Shown piece after piece: positions 10,236 through 19,554 of a stretch of 64,000 nt of DNA. A program made the position numbers and the translations under genes. The notes beneath the pieces were generated by a model that saw only the letters and a program-made list of their open reading frames with translations, was not told the DNA's origin and did not search any database. Source of the stretch: Rhizobium oryziradicis (lineage in GTDB: Bacteria > Pseudomonadota > Alphaproteobacteria > Rhizobiales > Rhizobiaceae); the NCBI RefSeq assembly GCF_001939045.1, contig NZ_MKIM01000022.1:1-64000 (forward strand). The letters are read 5' to 3'. Each line of letters opens with the position of its first letter. Position 1 is the first letter of the stretch.

Positions 10236-11393
10236 CTAATCCTTCTGATCACCTGCCGAAAGCTCTGCCAAAATCTCATCTCGGTGTTCATTCAATCGTG
10301 GTGAACGGCGCGCGGTGTTCAAATCCGCATCGGAAAACATGATGGGCGTGCGAATGCCCGGCACGCCATCGGGCATGATTTTCATCTCACGAAAGGCAAA
10401 TTGCGGATCAGCAAACAAATCGGCAACGCTATTGATTGGGCCAGCGGGCACCGTTGCACGCTCCAAAGCAGCCAGCAAATCATCACGCGAAAACCTGCGG
10501 GTTGCCGCTTCCATTATCTCGGTCAGTGCTGCCCTGTTGGCGACGCGCGCAGCATTGGTGGCAAACTCAGGTTTGATCGCCACACCATCCAGGCCAAGAA
10601 CGCCGCACAGCCGCGCAAACTGACCATCATTGCCGCAGGCAATGATGATATGTCCATCTGCCACGGGAAATGTCTGATAAGGGGCAATATTGGGATGTGC
10701 ATTGCCCATACGCTTCGGTGCCACGCCAGAAGCTGCAAAATTCATCGCCTGATTGGCCAGCACCGCTGACATGCAATCCAGCAAGGCCATGTCAATGGCT
10801 TGCCCCAAGCCGGTCTTTTCGCGCTGCGCCAGGGCGGCCTGAATAGCGATCACCCCATAAAGACCGGTGAAAATATCGGCAAATGCCACACCGATTTTCT
10901 GCGGCGGGCCATCCGGCTCACCGGTGAGATCCATAATGCCGCCCATGCCTTGAATCATGAAGTCATAGCCAGCGCGGTGGGCGTAAGGCCCCGCTTGTCC
11001 AAAGCCGGTGACAGAGCAATAAATCAGCCTTGGATTGTCCGCCTTGAGGCTTTGATAATCCAGCCCGTATTTTTGCAAGCCACCAACTTTGAAATTTTCA
11101 ATCACCACATCGGCAGAGGCAATCAGCTGCCGCACCATTTGCTGATCATCTAGCTTTGAAAAATCTGCGGCAATCGAGCGCTTGCCGCGGTTGCAGGCGT
11201 GGAAATAGGCGGCAGACTTTTCGGCCCCGTCATCAATGAAGGGAGGCCCCCATTTACGGGTGTCATCGCCCTCCGGGCTTTCCACCTTGATCACATCTGC
11301 ACCCAGATCAGACAGGGTTTGTCCAATCCACGGCCCCGCCAGAATACGGGCAAGCTCGATGACTTTCAATCCGGCAAGCGGGGCCTCGGACAT
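10236..11393 (-). CDS. CaiB/BaiF family (class III) CoA-transferase, probable succinyl-CoA:glutarate CoA-transferase
   Basis: A 385-residue family III CoA-transferase. Visible motifs are the N-terminal PLAGLKVIELARILAGPWIG, NRGKRSIAAD, and FADIFTG, which holds the aspartate expected to carry the CoA thioester. It lies 20 bases downstream of gcdH in the same direction. Family III enzymes next to glutaryl-CoA dehydrogenase generally activate glutarate with succinyl-CoA, feeding the dehydrogenase during lysine breakdown. The family is certain. The substrate is inferred from the neighbour. Confidence 0.82.
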   Translation of the reverse strand: MSEAPLAGLKVIELARILAGPWIGQTLSDLGADVIKVESPEGDDTRKWGPPFIDDGAEKSAAYFHACNRGKRSIAADFSKLDDQQMVRQLIASADVVIENFKVGGLQKYGLDYQSLKADNPRLIYCSVTGFGQAGPYAHRAGYDFMIQGMGGIMDLTGEPDGPPQKIGVAFADIFTGLYGVIAIQAALAQREKTGLGQAIDMALLDCMSAVLANQAMNFAASGVAPKRMGNAHPNIAPYQTFPVADGHIIIACGNDGQFARLCGVLGLDGVAIKPEFATNAARVANRAALTEIMEAATRRFSRDDLLAALERATVPAGPINSVADLFADPQFAFREMKIMPDGVPGIRTPIMFSDADLNTARRSPRLNEHRDEILAELSAGDQKD

Positions 11394-11413
11394 GGTGAAT
11401 TCCCTATCGGTTT

Positions 11414-12589
11414 TTAAAAGAACGCCTGAATGCCGGTCTGCGCACGACCCAAAATCAGGGCGTGAACATCATGCGTGCCTTCATAGGTGTTGACCGTTTC
11501 CAGGTTCTGGGCGTGGCGCATGACGTGATATTCAATCTGAATACCATTGCCGCCGTGCATGTCGCGGGCCATGCGGGCAATGTCGAGCGCTTTGCCGCAA
11601 TTGTTGCGCTTGATCAGCGAGATCATTTCCGGGGCCATTTTATGCTCATCCATCAAGCGGCCAACCCGCAAGGATGCCTGAAGGCCAAGGGTGATTTCGG
11701 TTTGCATATCGGCCAGCTTCTTTTGATAGAGCTGCATGCCCGCCAGCGGCTTGCCAAACTGATGACGATCCAGACCATATTGGCGTGAACGCGCCCAGCA
11801 ATCTTCTGCGGCACCCATAACACCCCAGGAAATGCCGTAACGGGCGCGGTTGAGGCAGCCAAACGGACCTTTCAGGCCGGAAACACCGGGAAGCAGCGCA
11901 TCTTCACCGACTTCCACGCCATCCATGACGATTTCGCCGGTGATTGATGCACGCAGCGACAGCTTGCCGCCGATTTTTGGCGCAGACAGGCCCTTCATGC
12001 CTTTTTCCAGCACAAAACCACGGATCGCACCATCATGCGCCTCAGACTTGGCCCAGACGACAAACACATCGGCAATCGGCGCGTTGGAAATCCACATTTT
12101 CGAGCCGCGCAGACGATAGCCACCCTCGATTTTCTCAGCGCGGGTTTTCATGCCGCCAGGATCAGAGCCGGCATCCGGCTCAGTCAGACCAAAACAGCCA
12201 ATCAACTCACCGGACACCAGGCCCGGCAAATATTTGTCTTTCTGCTCTTCCGAGCCATAGGCAAAAATCGGGTAGATCACCAGTGAGGATTGCACGCTCA
12301 TCATCGAGCGAAAGCCGGAATCAACTCGCTCCACTTCGCGGGCCACCAGGCCGTAAGCCACATACCCTGCGTCCGCCGCACCATATTTTTCCGGCAAGGT
12401 CACGCCCAATAGGCCAGCCTTACCCATCAGCGGAAACAGCTCGCGATCGGTGGTTTCATTGAGATACATGTCAGCAACGCGCGGCGCGAGTTCGGCCTTG
12501 GCAAAGGCGCTGGCCGCATCGCGGACCATCCGCTCTTCTTCCGTTAACTGATCTTCCAGCAAAAAGGGATCGTCCCACACAAAGCTCAT
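11414..12589 (-). CDS. gcdH: Glutaryl-CoA dehydrogenase
   Basis: An FAD acyl-CoA dehydrogenase that oxidises and decarboxylates glutaryl-CoA to crotonyl-CoA. The 391-residue protein starts at [15 protein letters not shown], with GAGG six bases upstream. The catalytic base is E370 in [10 protein letters not shown], the numbering used for the human enzyme. Other features are [24 protein letters not shown] and MHGGNGI. A longer reading frame would add 32 residues that look like translated leader. It is co-oriented with the CoA-transferase and divergent from a LysR gene that probably controls both. Confidence 0.94.
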   Translation of the reverse strand: MSFVWDDPFLLEDQLTEEERMVRDAASAFAKAELAPRVADMYLNETTDRELFPLMGKAGLLGVTLPEKYGAADAGYVAYGLVAREVERVDSGFRSMMSVQSSLVIYPIFAYGSEEQKDKYLPGLVSGELIGCFGLTEPDAGSDPGGMKTRAEKIEGGYRLRGSKMWISNAPIADVFVVWAKSEAHDGAIRGFVLEKGMKGLSAPKIGGKLSLRASITGEIVMDGVEVGEDALLPGVSGLKGPFGCLNRARYGISWGVMGAAEDCWARSRQYGLDRHQFGKPLAGMQLYQKKLADMQTEITLGLQASLRVGRLMDEHKMAPEMISLIKRNNCGKALDIARMARDMHGGNGIQIEYHVMRHAQNLETVNTYEGTHDVHALILGRAQTGIQAFF

Positions 12590-12690
12590 AGCCAACCTCG
12601 ATAACCGTGTTTCTGGCAATAATTGTACAGATTGTGGCTGGAAAGCAAAACGATGTTTACGAAACGAGGTATGAGAGATATTCATAGCTG

Positions 12691-13605
12691 ATGAAATCCT
12701 TGCAGCGCCGTCTCTTACCCTCGACCACCGCCCTCGTGACCATGGATTCCGTGGCGAGGCTCGGCAGCTTTTCGGCAGCAGCAGCAGAGCTTAACCTGAC
12801 ACAAGGGGCCATCAGCCGCCAAATTCTGGCGCTGGAACAGCAGCTTGGCACACCTCTGTTTGTGCGCAACGGTCGCGGGGTTGATCTCACTGCCCGCGGC
12901 GAGGCTTTTCACAAAACCATCCAGACCGCCCTTTCTCTTATTCAAGATGCATCGCTGGAAGCCATGACCGGCTCCGAAGACAGCCGTTTGAACATTGCCA
13001 TCCTGCCAACCTTCGGCACACGCTGGCTCTTGCCCCGCATTTCGAGCTTTGTCGCTCTTTATCCCCATATCAATTTGAATTTCGCGACCAGAATCGGCCA
13101 GTTCGATTTTCAAGCCGAGCAATTGGATGCCGCCATTCATATCGGCAAGCCAAATTGGCCGCGAGCAACTTGCCGATTTTTGATGGATGAAACGGTGGCT
13201 CCGGTCTGTAGTCCATCTTTTTTAAAAGCGCACACTATCACAGGGCAAGACGCGCTCGCAACATTGCCGCTTATCGAAATGAAATCCCGCCCTTTGGCCT
13301 GGGATAACTGGTTCGCAAGCCTTGGCATAAAAGCCAATCCATCCGCCACCATGGGATTTGAGCAATTCATGAATGTGGCACAGGCCTGCATCGCCGGTCT
13401 CGGTGTCGCCCTTATGCCGCTGTTTCTGATCAAGCCGGAACTGGAAAGTGGTCAATTGGTGCTGGCCTCAGCCCATAGCGTCAAAAGCCAGAGCAGTTAC
13501 TATCTCGTATCCCCGGACGACAAGCGGGCCTCAAAGCCATTGATTGCCTTCACACAATGGCTTTTGCAAGAGGTTGAGACATTTCGCGCCAGCACCTGCG
13601 ACTGA
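12691..13605 (+). CDS. LysR family regulator of the glutarate genes
   Basis: A 304-residue LysR protein. The winged HTH occupies residues ~16-75 ([26 protein letters not shown], split here as SFSAAAAEL and [10 protein letters not shown]). The effector domain follows, with the [13 protein letters not shown] region. It is divergent from gcdH with only 101 bases between the two start codons. This is the usual arrangement for a LysR activator acting on the opposite operon and on itself, and the position matches regulators of gcdH in other proteobacteria. No ribosome site stands out. The start could be a few codons later, at MDSVARL. Confidence 0.82.
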   Translation: MKSLQRRLLPSTTALVTMDSVARLGSFSAAAAELNLTQGAISRQILALEQQLGTPLFVRNGRGVDLTARGEAFHKTIQTALSLIQDASLEAMTGSEDSRLNIAILPTFGTRWLLPRISSFVALYPHINLNFATRIGQFDFQAEQLDAAIHIGKPNWPRATCRFLMDETVAPVCSPSFLKAHTITGQDALATLPLIEMKSRPLAWDNWFASLGIKANPSATMGFEQFMNVAQACIAGLGVALMPLFLIKPELESGQLVLASAHSVKSQSSYYLVSPDDKRASKPLIAFTQWLLQEVETFRASTCD

Positions 13606-13630
13606 TCACGGACATAGTAGGGATGGAGCG

Positions 13631-14584
13631 TTACAGCGCCATCTCGCGGCGCTTCAAGCTTTCAAACATCTGGCACATTGCATGCCTCAAGCCCATCTCC
13701 AGTTCCTGACGCTTTTTGGCTTGAGACCGCTTGTTGGGCTTATACTCGGATAAATCGCGCGGCGGGCGATCGCAAGGGATCTGATACAAATACTGATTGA
13801 TCTTTTCCCCGCCGCACTCCTCCCAGAAACCATCATAATCGGCATGAACGCGCTGCTTGAAGCGTCGGCTGGATGCGACCGCCTGCCCGATATAAGATGG
13901 TGCGAAAATCTCGGAAATTCCAAGCGCGCGGGCCAGGGACTGGACAAACATCACATGCAGATATTTGGGGCGCAGCCCTTCAAAAGCCTTGGTGAAATGG
14001 CGAAAGCTCTCTCGCCCCGGCTCTCCCGGAATACTGGATTTAACGATGCCGATCCAAAGAGCATCTCCAGAAGCGCCCAGGCCAAGCGTCTGCCGATTCA
14101 CAAATGACATGCCCATCTGGACAATGGTGACATTGTTGAAGGTTAGCTTGACGCGAAGCTCCGCCTCGCGCGAGAACCCGTCCTGTTTGCATAAATACAG
14201 TGCGAGTTTCTGATCTTTATAGAGCATCTCCGCAATCAAAATCTCTTGGGTATGAGCGGCCAGAAACACGTTGTCATCGAAATACTTTGAAAACAAAGTA
14301 TAGTGATCAACAATGGCACGAAATCGCCCACGCGCATTTGTGCAGCGTGAAAAATACCGGCCAACAGCTTTTGTCTGTAGATCGACCGATATATCTCTCA
14401 CCTTACTAAAGGGAGGTTGTGACAAAAAGAAATTCAAGTCTTTCAATTCACGTCTATAAATCGATTCTAATACAAAGCGTCGTATTGAACAAATTATGAA
14501 ACGCTTAAAGCTCTTTTTTTCGACTGAATACTCAGAAGCCGGCAAAAATTCTAATGTATTATTGACATCCGCCACGTCGCGCAC
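13631..14584 (-). CDS. VirK/YbjX family (DUF535) protein
   Basis: A 317-residue cytoplasmic protein with the DUF535 core of VirK and YbjX: AELRVKLTFNNVTIVQMGMS near 140-160, the GLGASGDALWIGIVKSS segment, then RESFRHFTKAFEGLRPK and YLHVMFVQSLARALGI. Members are linked to envelope and host-interaction phenotypes in enterobacteria and Shigella, but the biochemical activity is unknown. It is convergent with the LysR gene and starts at the edge of a 540-base AT-rich region that separates it from a divergent oxygenase gene. Confidence 0.75.
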   Translation of the reverse strand: MRDVADVNNTLEFLPASEYSVEKKSFKRFIICSIRRFVLESIYRRELKDLNFFLSQPPFSKVRDISVDLQTKAVGRYFSRCTNARGRFRAIVDHYTLFSKYFDDNVFLAAHTQEILIAEMLYKDQKLALYLCKQDGFSREAELRVKLTFNNVTIVQMGMSFVNRQTLGLGASGDALWIGIVKSSIPGEPGRESFRHFTKAFEGLRPKYLHVMFVQSLARALGISEIFAPSYIGQAVASSRRFKQRVHADYDGFWEECGGEKINQYLYQIPCDRPPRDLSEYKPNKRSQAKKRQELEMGLRHAMCQMFESLKRREMAL

Positions 14585-15122
14585 CGTTTTAAAAACATCC
14601 CCATTTGCGCCCTAGCACAATAATTTTCACTATTTCAACGAAATAATGTTAAAACTATAAAAAAAATTTCACACCCAAATAAAGTAACATTCTGGCAAAT
14701 TTGAAAATTAATTTTCTTTTGTATCTTTTTTTAGAAAAAAATATAGCGAATTAATTCTAATTGCCTATAAAAACTCAATCAAAACTAATAAAATTAGATT
14801 TTATTTTCAAAACCCGCCCGCTAGGAGAACGATTGTGTGGTATAACTTTCTGAAATTCTATTCATAAATGTGGAGAAATATACATAGTATTTCTACAACA
14901 AGACATTGATGTGAAGGTCGGACATACATACAGTCAATTCGGCTAATTTAAATATTACATTATAAAATTTAAATAATTTAGAAATATACGCTAAAAATTC
15001 AATAAATTCATTGCTATCAAAGCCTAACAGGATTAGAAGGTTTGTGTCGAAAGACACTCATGCATGGCTTGAATACCATCCAAATCGATTGCTGACATGG
15101 CGGTCACAAGGAGAATGCCGAG
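14585..15122. other. AT-rich intergenic region between two divergent genes
   Basis: About 540 bases with no credible reading frame. It is far more AT-rich than the rest of the window, with long A and T runs. It lies between the starts of the VirK/YbjX gene (minus) and the 2OG oxygenase gene (plus), so it must hold both promoters. The composition would suit binding by a nucleoid protein such as MucR/H-NS-like regulators. A ribosome site (AAGGAGA, nine bases before the ATG) ends the region on the right. Confidence 0.6.
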
Positions 15123-16082
15123 ATGCAAAAACTTGATGTCCAATCCAAAGACCTTGAATCAATTGCGCGCAGCGGCAGCAAACTGCGTCGAATGGCCGTG
15201 CGGCTGCCAACCTATATTGCTGACATTCGCGAAAATCCCGCCTGGCTTCCAATGTTTATGTTTGCAAGAACCCTGCCTGGGCGAAACCTGCATTGGCTGA
15301 CAGCCCGAAAGCCAAAAACAGAGCAATCGAGCGGCAAAAGCATGTTTCATGCTGATTACCGCTCTGCGGTATCCGCCTTAAAACAAGATGGCATATTCAC
15401 CGGCTTACATCTTCCACAGGCCATCCATGAAGAAATTCATGCCTATGCTCTTAACACGCCATGCTTTGGCAACTTCGATCGCCGGCTGGAGTTCAAAGCG
15501 AGCGATCATGCAAACGCTGAAAAGCAATATGGACGCTCCCTGTTGAGCGGCCACCTGTTTGACCGGATTATGGACTGTGATGCAGCCCTTGCCGTGCAAA
15601 AAGATCCGCTTTTGATCGACATCGCCAAAAACTATCTTGGTGCCGACGCGCAATTGATTACAACGCGAGTTTGGTGGAGTTTTCCAACGCTCGCGTCCGA
15701 AAAAGACCGCAGCATGGCCTCGCTCGACAAATTTCACTTTGACCTTGATGACTGGCGGATGTTGAAATTTTTCTTCAATATCAACGCAGTCGATGAAGGC
15801 ACCGGCCCGCACGTGTTTGTGCGTGGCAGTCATCGTCGTCGCCGCCTCAAACATCAGTTGACCTTGCTGGTCGGCCATCCCGCCGACGATGTGTTGGGAT
15901 ATTATGGCCCAGACAGCGCAATCACTCTCACAGGGCCAGCCGGTTCGGGTTTTGTCGAAGATCCCTTTGGCTTCCATATGGGAACAGTGCCAACATCAAA
16001 GCCTCGCTTGATGATGGAGGTTGGCTTTGGCGTTTCAAAACCCTCCAAGCGCCGCTTTCACGGCGAACCAATCATCCGATAG
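15123..16082 (+). CDS. Phytanoyl-CoA dioxygenase-like 2OG-Fe(II) oxygenase
   Basis: A 319-residue protein with the facial triad of the PhyH-like oxygenases: H205-x-D207 in DKFHFDLDDW, distal H285 in DPFGFHMGTVP, and a 2-oxoglutarate-binding arginine at R295 in KPRLMMEVGFG. The GTGPHVFVRGSH loop (residues 226-237) is typical. The first ~75 residues are basic and unlike the family core. The substrate is unknown. AAGGAGA precedes the ATG. The partner across the AT-rich spacer is VirK/YbjX, so a role in surface modification is conceivable but only inferred. Confidence 0.75.
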   Translation: MQKLDVQSKDLESIARSGSKLRRMAVRLPTYIADIRENPAWLPMFMFARTLPGRNLHWLTARKPKTEQSSGKSMFHADYRSAVSALKQDGIFTGLHLPQAIHEEIHAYALNTPCFGNFDRRLEFKASDHANAEKQYGRSLLSGHLFDRIMDCDAALAVQKDPLLIDIAKNYLGADAQLITTRVWWSFPTLASEKDRSMASLDKFHFDLDDWRMLKFFFNINAVDEGTGPHVFVRGSHRRRRLKHQLTLLVGHPADDVLGYYGPDSAITLTGPAGSGFVEDPFGFHMGTVPTSKPRLMMEVGFGVSKPSKRRFHGEPIIR

Positions 16083-16196
16083 GCTGACACAAAAGCAGAA
16101 AGCACCGTGCGGATTTGAATGTTCTGCACGCTGCTATTCTGCATAATATTAAACATCGGATTTTTGAAAGGCTGGTGAGCGCGCAATCCTGTTCGC

Positions 16197-16922
16197 TCAA
16201 TCCGGCTGGCAGGGCCAATCACTGGGGGCCGTCAAACCGAGAGGCAAGCGGGTTTGGCTATCACCACAGGCCAGATCAACCTGATCTTGCTTCAACCCTT
16301 TGGCCGTCGACAAATCAACGCCCTCAATGCGGGTGCGAAACATGAAGGCTTCACCAAAATCAACGCCCCCATCCAGGCGGGCGTTGTTCAAACTCACACG
16401 CGACATGTTGGCCAGGTTAAATTTGGCACCGGTGAGAATCGCTTTTTCAAAGTTCACCCGGCCAAGCTCGGCCTTGGTGAAATCGGCTCCGGCCAAATTG
16501 GCCGCCTTGAGGTTTACGCGCTGCATTTCAGCGTTCACGAAGCTCGCATCCACCGCCGAGATGCGCGACATTTCAGCCCGATAGGCTTCGATGCGCTCAA
16601 ACTTTGCCCCATCCGCTTTGGCGCCTGCAAGCAAGGTACGGATCAGTGTGGCTTTTTCCAAATCTGCCGATTGCAGATTGGCGTTGCTTAAATCTGTAAA
16701 ACTCAGGTCCGCATCATAAAGGTTTGCATCGCGCAAGTTGCTTCCGCCCAACATAAGCTGGCGTTTGTAACAGCCAGACCAGTCAACCTTGGTGTCGGGA
16801 CTGCTACGGCAATCAGCGGCACCCGCAACTGTCGCTGAAACAATGAAAGCGACCACCAGAGACAACAGCACGCTGGCCCAACGACTGGCGATTTTGATCC
16901 CATACAACACTGTGGGTGTCAT
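16197..16922 (-). CDS. Secreted pentapeptide-repeat protein
   Basis: About 241 residues. An N-terminal hydrophobic segment (VLLSLVVAFIVSATVAGAA) acts as a signal peptide. The mature part starts DCRSSPDTKVDWSGC and then runs in A(D/N)Lxx pentapeptide repeats from about residue 55 to 190 (SNLRDANLYDADLSFTDLSN and similar), which fold as a right-handed beta-helix. It ends with a Cys-containing tail. The ATG used has AGGAGAGG twelve bases upstream. A TTG two codons earlier, six bases from that site, is an alternative start. The function of such periplasmic repeat proteins is not known. Confidence 0.72.
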   Translation of the reverse strand: MTPTVLYGIKIASRWASVLLSLVVAFIVSATVAGAADCRSSPDTKVDWSGCYKRQLMLGGSNLRDANLYDADLSFTDLSNANLQSADLEKATLIRTLLAGAKADGAKFERIEAYRAEMSRISAVDASFVNAEMQRVNLKAANLAGADFTKAELGRVNFEKAILTGAKFNLANMSRVSLNNARLDGGVDFGEAFMFRTRIEGVDLSTAKGLKQDQVDLACGDSQTRLPLGLTAPSDWPCQPD

Positions 16923-17432
16923 TTTCAAAACTAACCTCTCCTGCGGATGCTCTGCACGCACAAACCTGACGTCGCTATCGAGCTCGGATTTTCGCTCTAA
17001 TTGACCCCAAAAATCAAATTTGATTTCCCGGACAAACTTAAACGACAGAATTCGAGCTATATTGGACTCATTGGCGTAAAAACAACCTATCGTTTTAGAC
17101 TTTCTCGACTGGATGAAACCAGCAACCACTTACCCCATCATGCCGCGGCCATATTCCATACCATCGGCATAATCCTCGTCTTTATTCGGGTCCGATTTAA
17201 GGAATTATGCAGTAGCACGGATATGCACCGATGAATTTTACAATTCATCTTACATCCGCCTTTTTTATTGTGTCGCGCAAAGCCTACATCATCATAAGTG
17301 CCAAACCCAGCCAAGGCCGCAAAAATGTGAACGACTGTGATCATTGCTGCACAAGGGCTGCGCGGCGCTGTGGTTGATGGCTTTTCCACCAAGGCGATTG
17401 TCAAGCTTTTCGCAGTGCAGTATGCCTAATGC
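16923..17432. other. Divergent intergenic region with two inverted repeats
   Basis: No gene is supported here. Two perfect dyads stand out: a 16-base palindrome AAATCAAATTTGATTT at 17011-17026, about 90 bases upstream of the pentapeptide gene, and GATGAATT (17230-17237) with AATTCATC (17242-17249) in the middle of the region. They could be operators or, in the second case, a short hairpin. The nasT promoter must lie in the right half. I did not find a convincing sigma-54 element there. Confidence 0.5.
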
Positions 17433-18020
17433 GTGGACCACAGCGACCTGACCATTCTTGTGATTGATGAAAACACCATCCGCGCTTCCATTATCGAGGA
17501 AGGCCTGCGGGAGGCAGGGCACTTGCGTGTCACCGTTATCCACGACGTGAATGGCATTGCCCGCAGCATAGAGCAACTGACGCCAGACGTTATTATCATC
17601 GATCTCGAAAATCCAAACCGCGACATGCTGGAACACCTGTTTCAACTGACACGCAGCGTCAGCCGCCCGATTGCCATGTTTGTCGATCGCGCCGATACCG
17701 AATCCATTGCTGCCGCAGTCGATGCGGGCGTGTCGGCCTATATCGTTGATGGCCTCAAAAAAGAGCGGGTCAAGCCTATTCTTGATATGGCCGTCATGCG
17801 ATTTCGTGCGTTTGATCGCTTGCGGCGCGAATTGACCGACGCCAAAACTGCACTCACGGAACGCAAGGTCATTGAGCGCGCCAAAGGCATATTGATGAAA
17901 ATGCGCGGGCTTTCCGAAGAAGAAGCCTTCGCACTTTTGCGGCAAACCGCAATGAATGAAAAAAAGAAAATGGTAGACATTGCCCAAAGCGTCGTCACCG
18001 CCGCCAGTCTTTTGATGTGA
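17433..18020 (+). CDS. nasT: ANTAR-domain antiterminator NasT
   Basis: NasT binds paired hexaloop hairpins in nitrate-operon leaders and prevents termination. NasS holds it inactive without nitrate. The 195-residue protein has a receiver-like domain (VIDENTIRASI at 10-20, DLENPNRD at 57-64, FVDRADTES near 86) and a C-terminal ANTAR domain (RKVIERAKGILMKMRGLSEE, then AFALLRQTAMNEKKK). It starts with GTG and has no clear ribosome site, so expression may be low. It abuts nasS. Its likely target, two AACGGC hexaloops, lies upstream of nrtA at 19481-19554. Confidence 0.92.
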   Translation: MDHSDLTILVIDENTIRASIIEEGLREAGHLRVTVIHDVNGIARSIEQLTPDVIIIDLENPNRDMLEHLFQLTRSVSRPIAMFVDRADTESIAAAVDAGVSAYIVDGLKKERVKPILDMAVMRFRAFDRLRRELTDAKTALTERKVIERAKGILMKMRGLSEEEAFALLRQTAMNEKKKMVDIAQSVVTAASLLM

Positions 18021-18031
18021 GGAACCCCGAG

Positions 18032-19324
18032 ATGACCAAGGCGGACACGCACAAAAGCAAACCATCCACACCTTCAGCCCCCGCCGTGGGCCGCAAGGAA
18101 AACCGCTATCTGCGCGCAGGCTTTATTCCGCTGGTCGATGCATCGCTGCTGATTGCAGCTGTGGAATTTGGCTTTGCGGCGAAAGAAGGCCTGACGCTTG
18201 ATCTGGTCAAAGATGTCTCCTGGGCCAATGTTCGCGATCGCCTCGCCTTTCAGCAATTCGATATTGCCCATATGCTGTCGCCCATGCCGGTGGCCTCCAT
18301 GCTGGGGTTGGGCTCCAACCCCTCGCCCACAATCACCGCGTTTTCGCTGGGTCAGGGTGGCAATGCGATTACCTTGTCCACCCGCCTGTTTCAACGAATG
18401 CTTGATACCGGCACAATAACCGAGACATCAAGCGCACTCGACAACGCCAGGGCCTTGGCTCTTGTGCTGGACAGCATGCGTCGTGGGGGAGAACCATCCC
18501 CCACCCTCGGCGTGACCTATCCGTTCTCGTCCCACAATTATGAATTCCGCTATTGGCTGGCGGCTGGCGGCATCAATCCAGATACAGACGTCAAGCTGGT
18601 GGTTGTGCCGCCACCGCTAACCTCCGATGCGCTGGCGGCAGGCGCGATTGATGGCTTTTGCGTTGGCGCGCCGTGGAATATGGTGGCATCAAAGCGCGCC
18701 ACCGGCCGCATTGTGGCAACCAAGCAAGATATTTGGCCCTCGGCACCGGAAAAAGTTCTGGGCATGCGACCAGAATGGGCGAAAGACCATCAAGACACAA
18801 TTGCACGTTTGATTGTAGCACTGGATGCGAGCGGGCGATGGTGTGATCAGCCCGAAAATCGGGCTATTCTGGCTGACGCTCTTTCCAGTGAGCGCTATAT
18901 TGGTGTTGCCGCAGAGATCATTCAGCCGGTGCTGGCGGGCGAATTCAATGTTGATGCCAAGGGCAACCGGCGCATCGTTGATAACTACTTCCGCTTTCAC
19001 GGCAATCAGGCCAATTACCCTCGCCCCAGTCACGCCTTGTGGATTTACAGCCAGATGATCCGCTGGGGGCAGACAGAATATTGCGCAGAACAGGTCGCAA
19101 ATGCAGCATCCGCCTATCGCCCCGACATTTACAGGCAGGCGCTTGGCCTGCCCGAGAGCCTCAATGCGCAAGACATGCGCGTGGAAGGACGTGATTCGGC
19201 CGATGCATTCATCGATGGCTTTTCGTTTGATCCTCACCAGATCGCTGGCTATGTCGAGGCATTTCCGGTGAAGGCACCCCATGTCCAGCCGACTGGAGAT
19301 GAGGCAACCTCACCTCGTCTTTGA
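18032..19324 (+). CDS. nasS: Nitrate-sensing protein NasS
   Basis: NasS is a cytoplasmic relative of the nitrate-binding protein NrtA. It sequesters NasT until nitrate or nitrite binds. The 430-residue protein has the NrtA/CmpA fold: RAGFIPLVDASLLIAAVEFG, FDIAHMLSPMPVAS, FSSHNYEFRYWLAAGGINPD and IDGFCVGAPWN. Unlike NrtA it has no signal peptide, as expected for a cytosolic sensor. The ATG follows GAGGA by eight bases. A GTG at 18017 overlaps the nasT stop and is an alternative start. The nasTS pair precedes the leader and structural operon it controls. Confidence 0.9.
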   Translation: MTKADTHKSKPSTPSAPAVGRKENRYLRAGFIPLVDASLLIAAVEFGFAAKEGLTLDLVKDVSWANVRDRLAFQQFDIAHMLSPMPVASMLGLGSNPSPTITAFSLGQGGNAITLSTRLFQRMLDTGTITETSSALDNARALALVLDSMRRGGEPSPTLGVTYPFSSHNYEFRYWLAAGGINPDTDVKLVVVPPPLTSDALAAGAIDGFCVGAPWNMVASKRATGRIVATKQDIWPSAPEKVLGMRPEWAKDHQDTIARLIVALDASGRWCDQPENRAILADALSSERYIGVAAEIIQPVLAGEFNVDAKGNRRIVDNYFRFHGNQANYPRPSHALWIYSQMIRWGQTEYCAEQVANAASAYRPDIYRQALGLPESLNAQDMRVEGRDSADAFIDGFSFDPHQIAGYVEAFPVKAPHVQPTGDEATSPRL

Positions 19325-19347
19325 GCAAGATTGCCACTTATTAGGCA

Positions 19348-19384
19348 GGCTGCACAAGAAAGAAACAGCGAATTGCGTGCAGCC
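19348..19384 (+). repeat. Inverted repeat downstream of nasS
   Basis: GGCTGCAC (19348-19355) and GTGCAGCC (19377-19384) form a perfect 8-bp dyad with a 21-base spacer. It lies 24 bases after nasS, so it may end the nasTS transcript, although no U-run follows. It is also about 100-135 bases upstream of the predicted nrtA transcription start, the position expected of an NtrC-type enhancer. The spacer is longer than in a single standard NtrC site, so the role is open. Confidence 0.4.
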
Positions 19385-19456
19385 GCTTAGATTTTGAGCA
19401 GAAAATAAAATAAATAAACATTTGTTATCAAGAAGATAGATTCCATCTAGCCAGAC

Positions 19457-19471
19457 TGGCACAAGATATGC
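19457..19471 (+). promoter_or_regulatory. Sigma-54 type -24/-12 promoter of the nitrate operon
   Basis: TGGCAC (19457-19462) and ATGCT (19468-19472) give the invariant GG-N10-GC arrangement of RpoN promoters, close to the consensus TGGCACGnnnnTTGCW. Transcription would start near 19483, almost exactly where the first leader hairpin begins. Nitrogen-regulated sigma-54 promoters in front of nitrate operons are well known. The enhancer protein (NtrC) is inferred. Confidence 0.75.
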
Positions 19472-19480
19472 TTATCTATC

Positions 19481-19554
19481 TTTGCGCGATCAACGGCGAT
19501 CAGCGCAAAATTATCGCTTCGATGCGAACTCCATGACACAACGGCGTCTCACGG
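19481..19554 (+). ncRNA. ANTAR (NasT-binding) tandem hexaloop leader RNA
   Basis: Hairpin 1: TTTGCGC-GATC (19481-19491) pairs with GATC-A-GCGCAAA (19498-19509) around loop AACGGC (19492-19497). Hairpin 2: CCATGACAC (19531-19539) pairs with GTCTCACGG (19546-19554), with two mismatches, around an identical loop AACGGC (19540-19545). A 21-base linker separates them. Two neighbouring hexaloops with A at position 1 and G at position 4 are the defining signature of ANTAR targets. The leader sits between the sigma-54 element and nrtA, just after nasTS. Confidence 0.85.
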
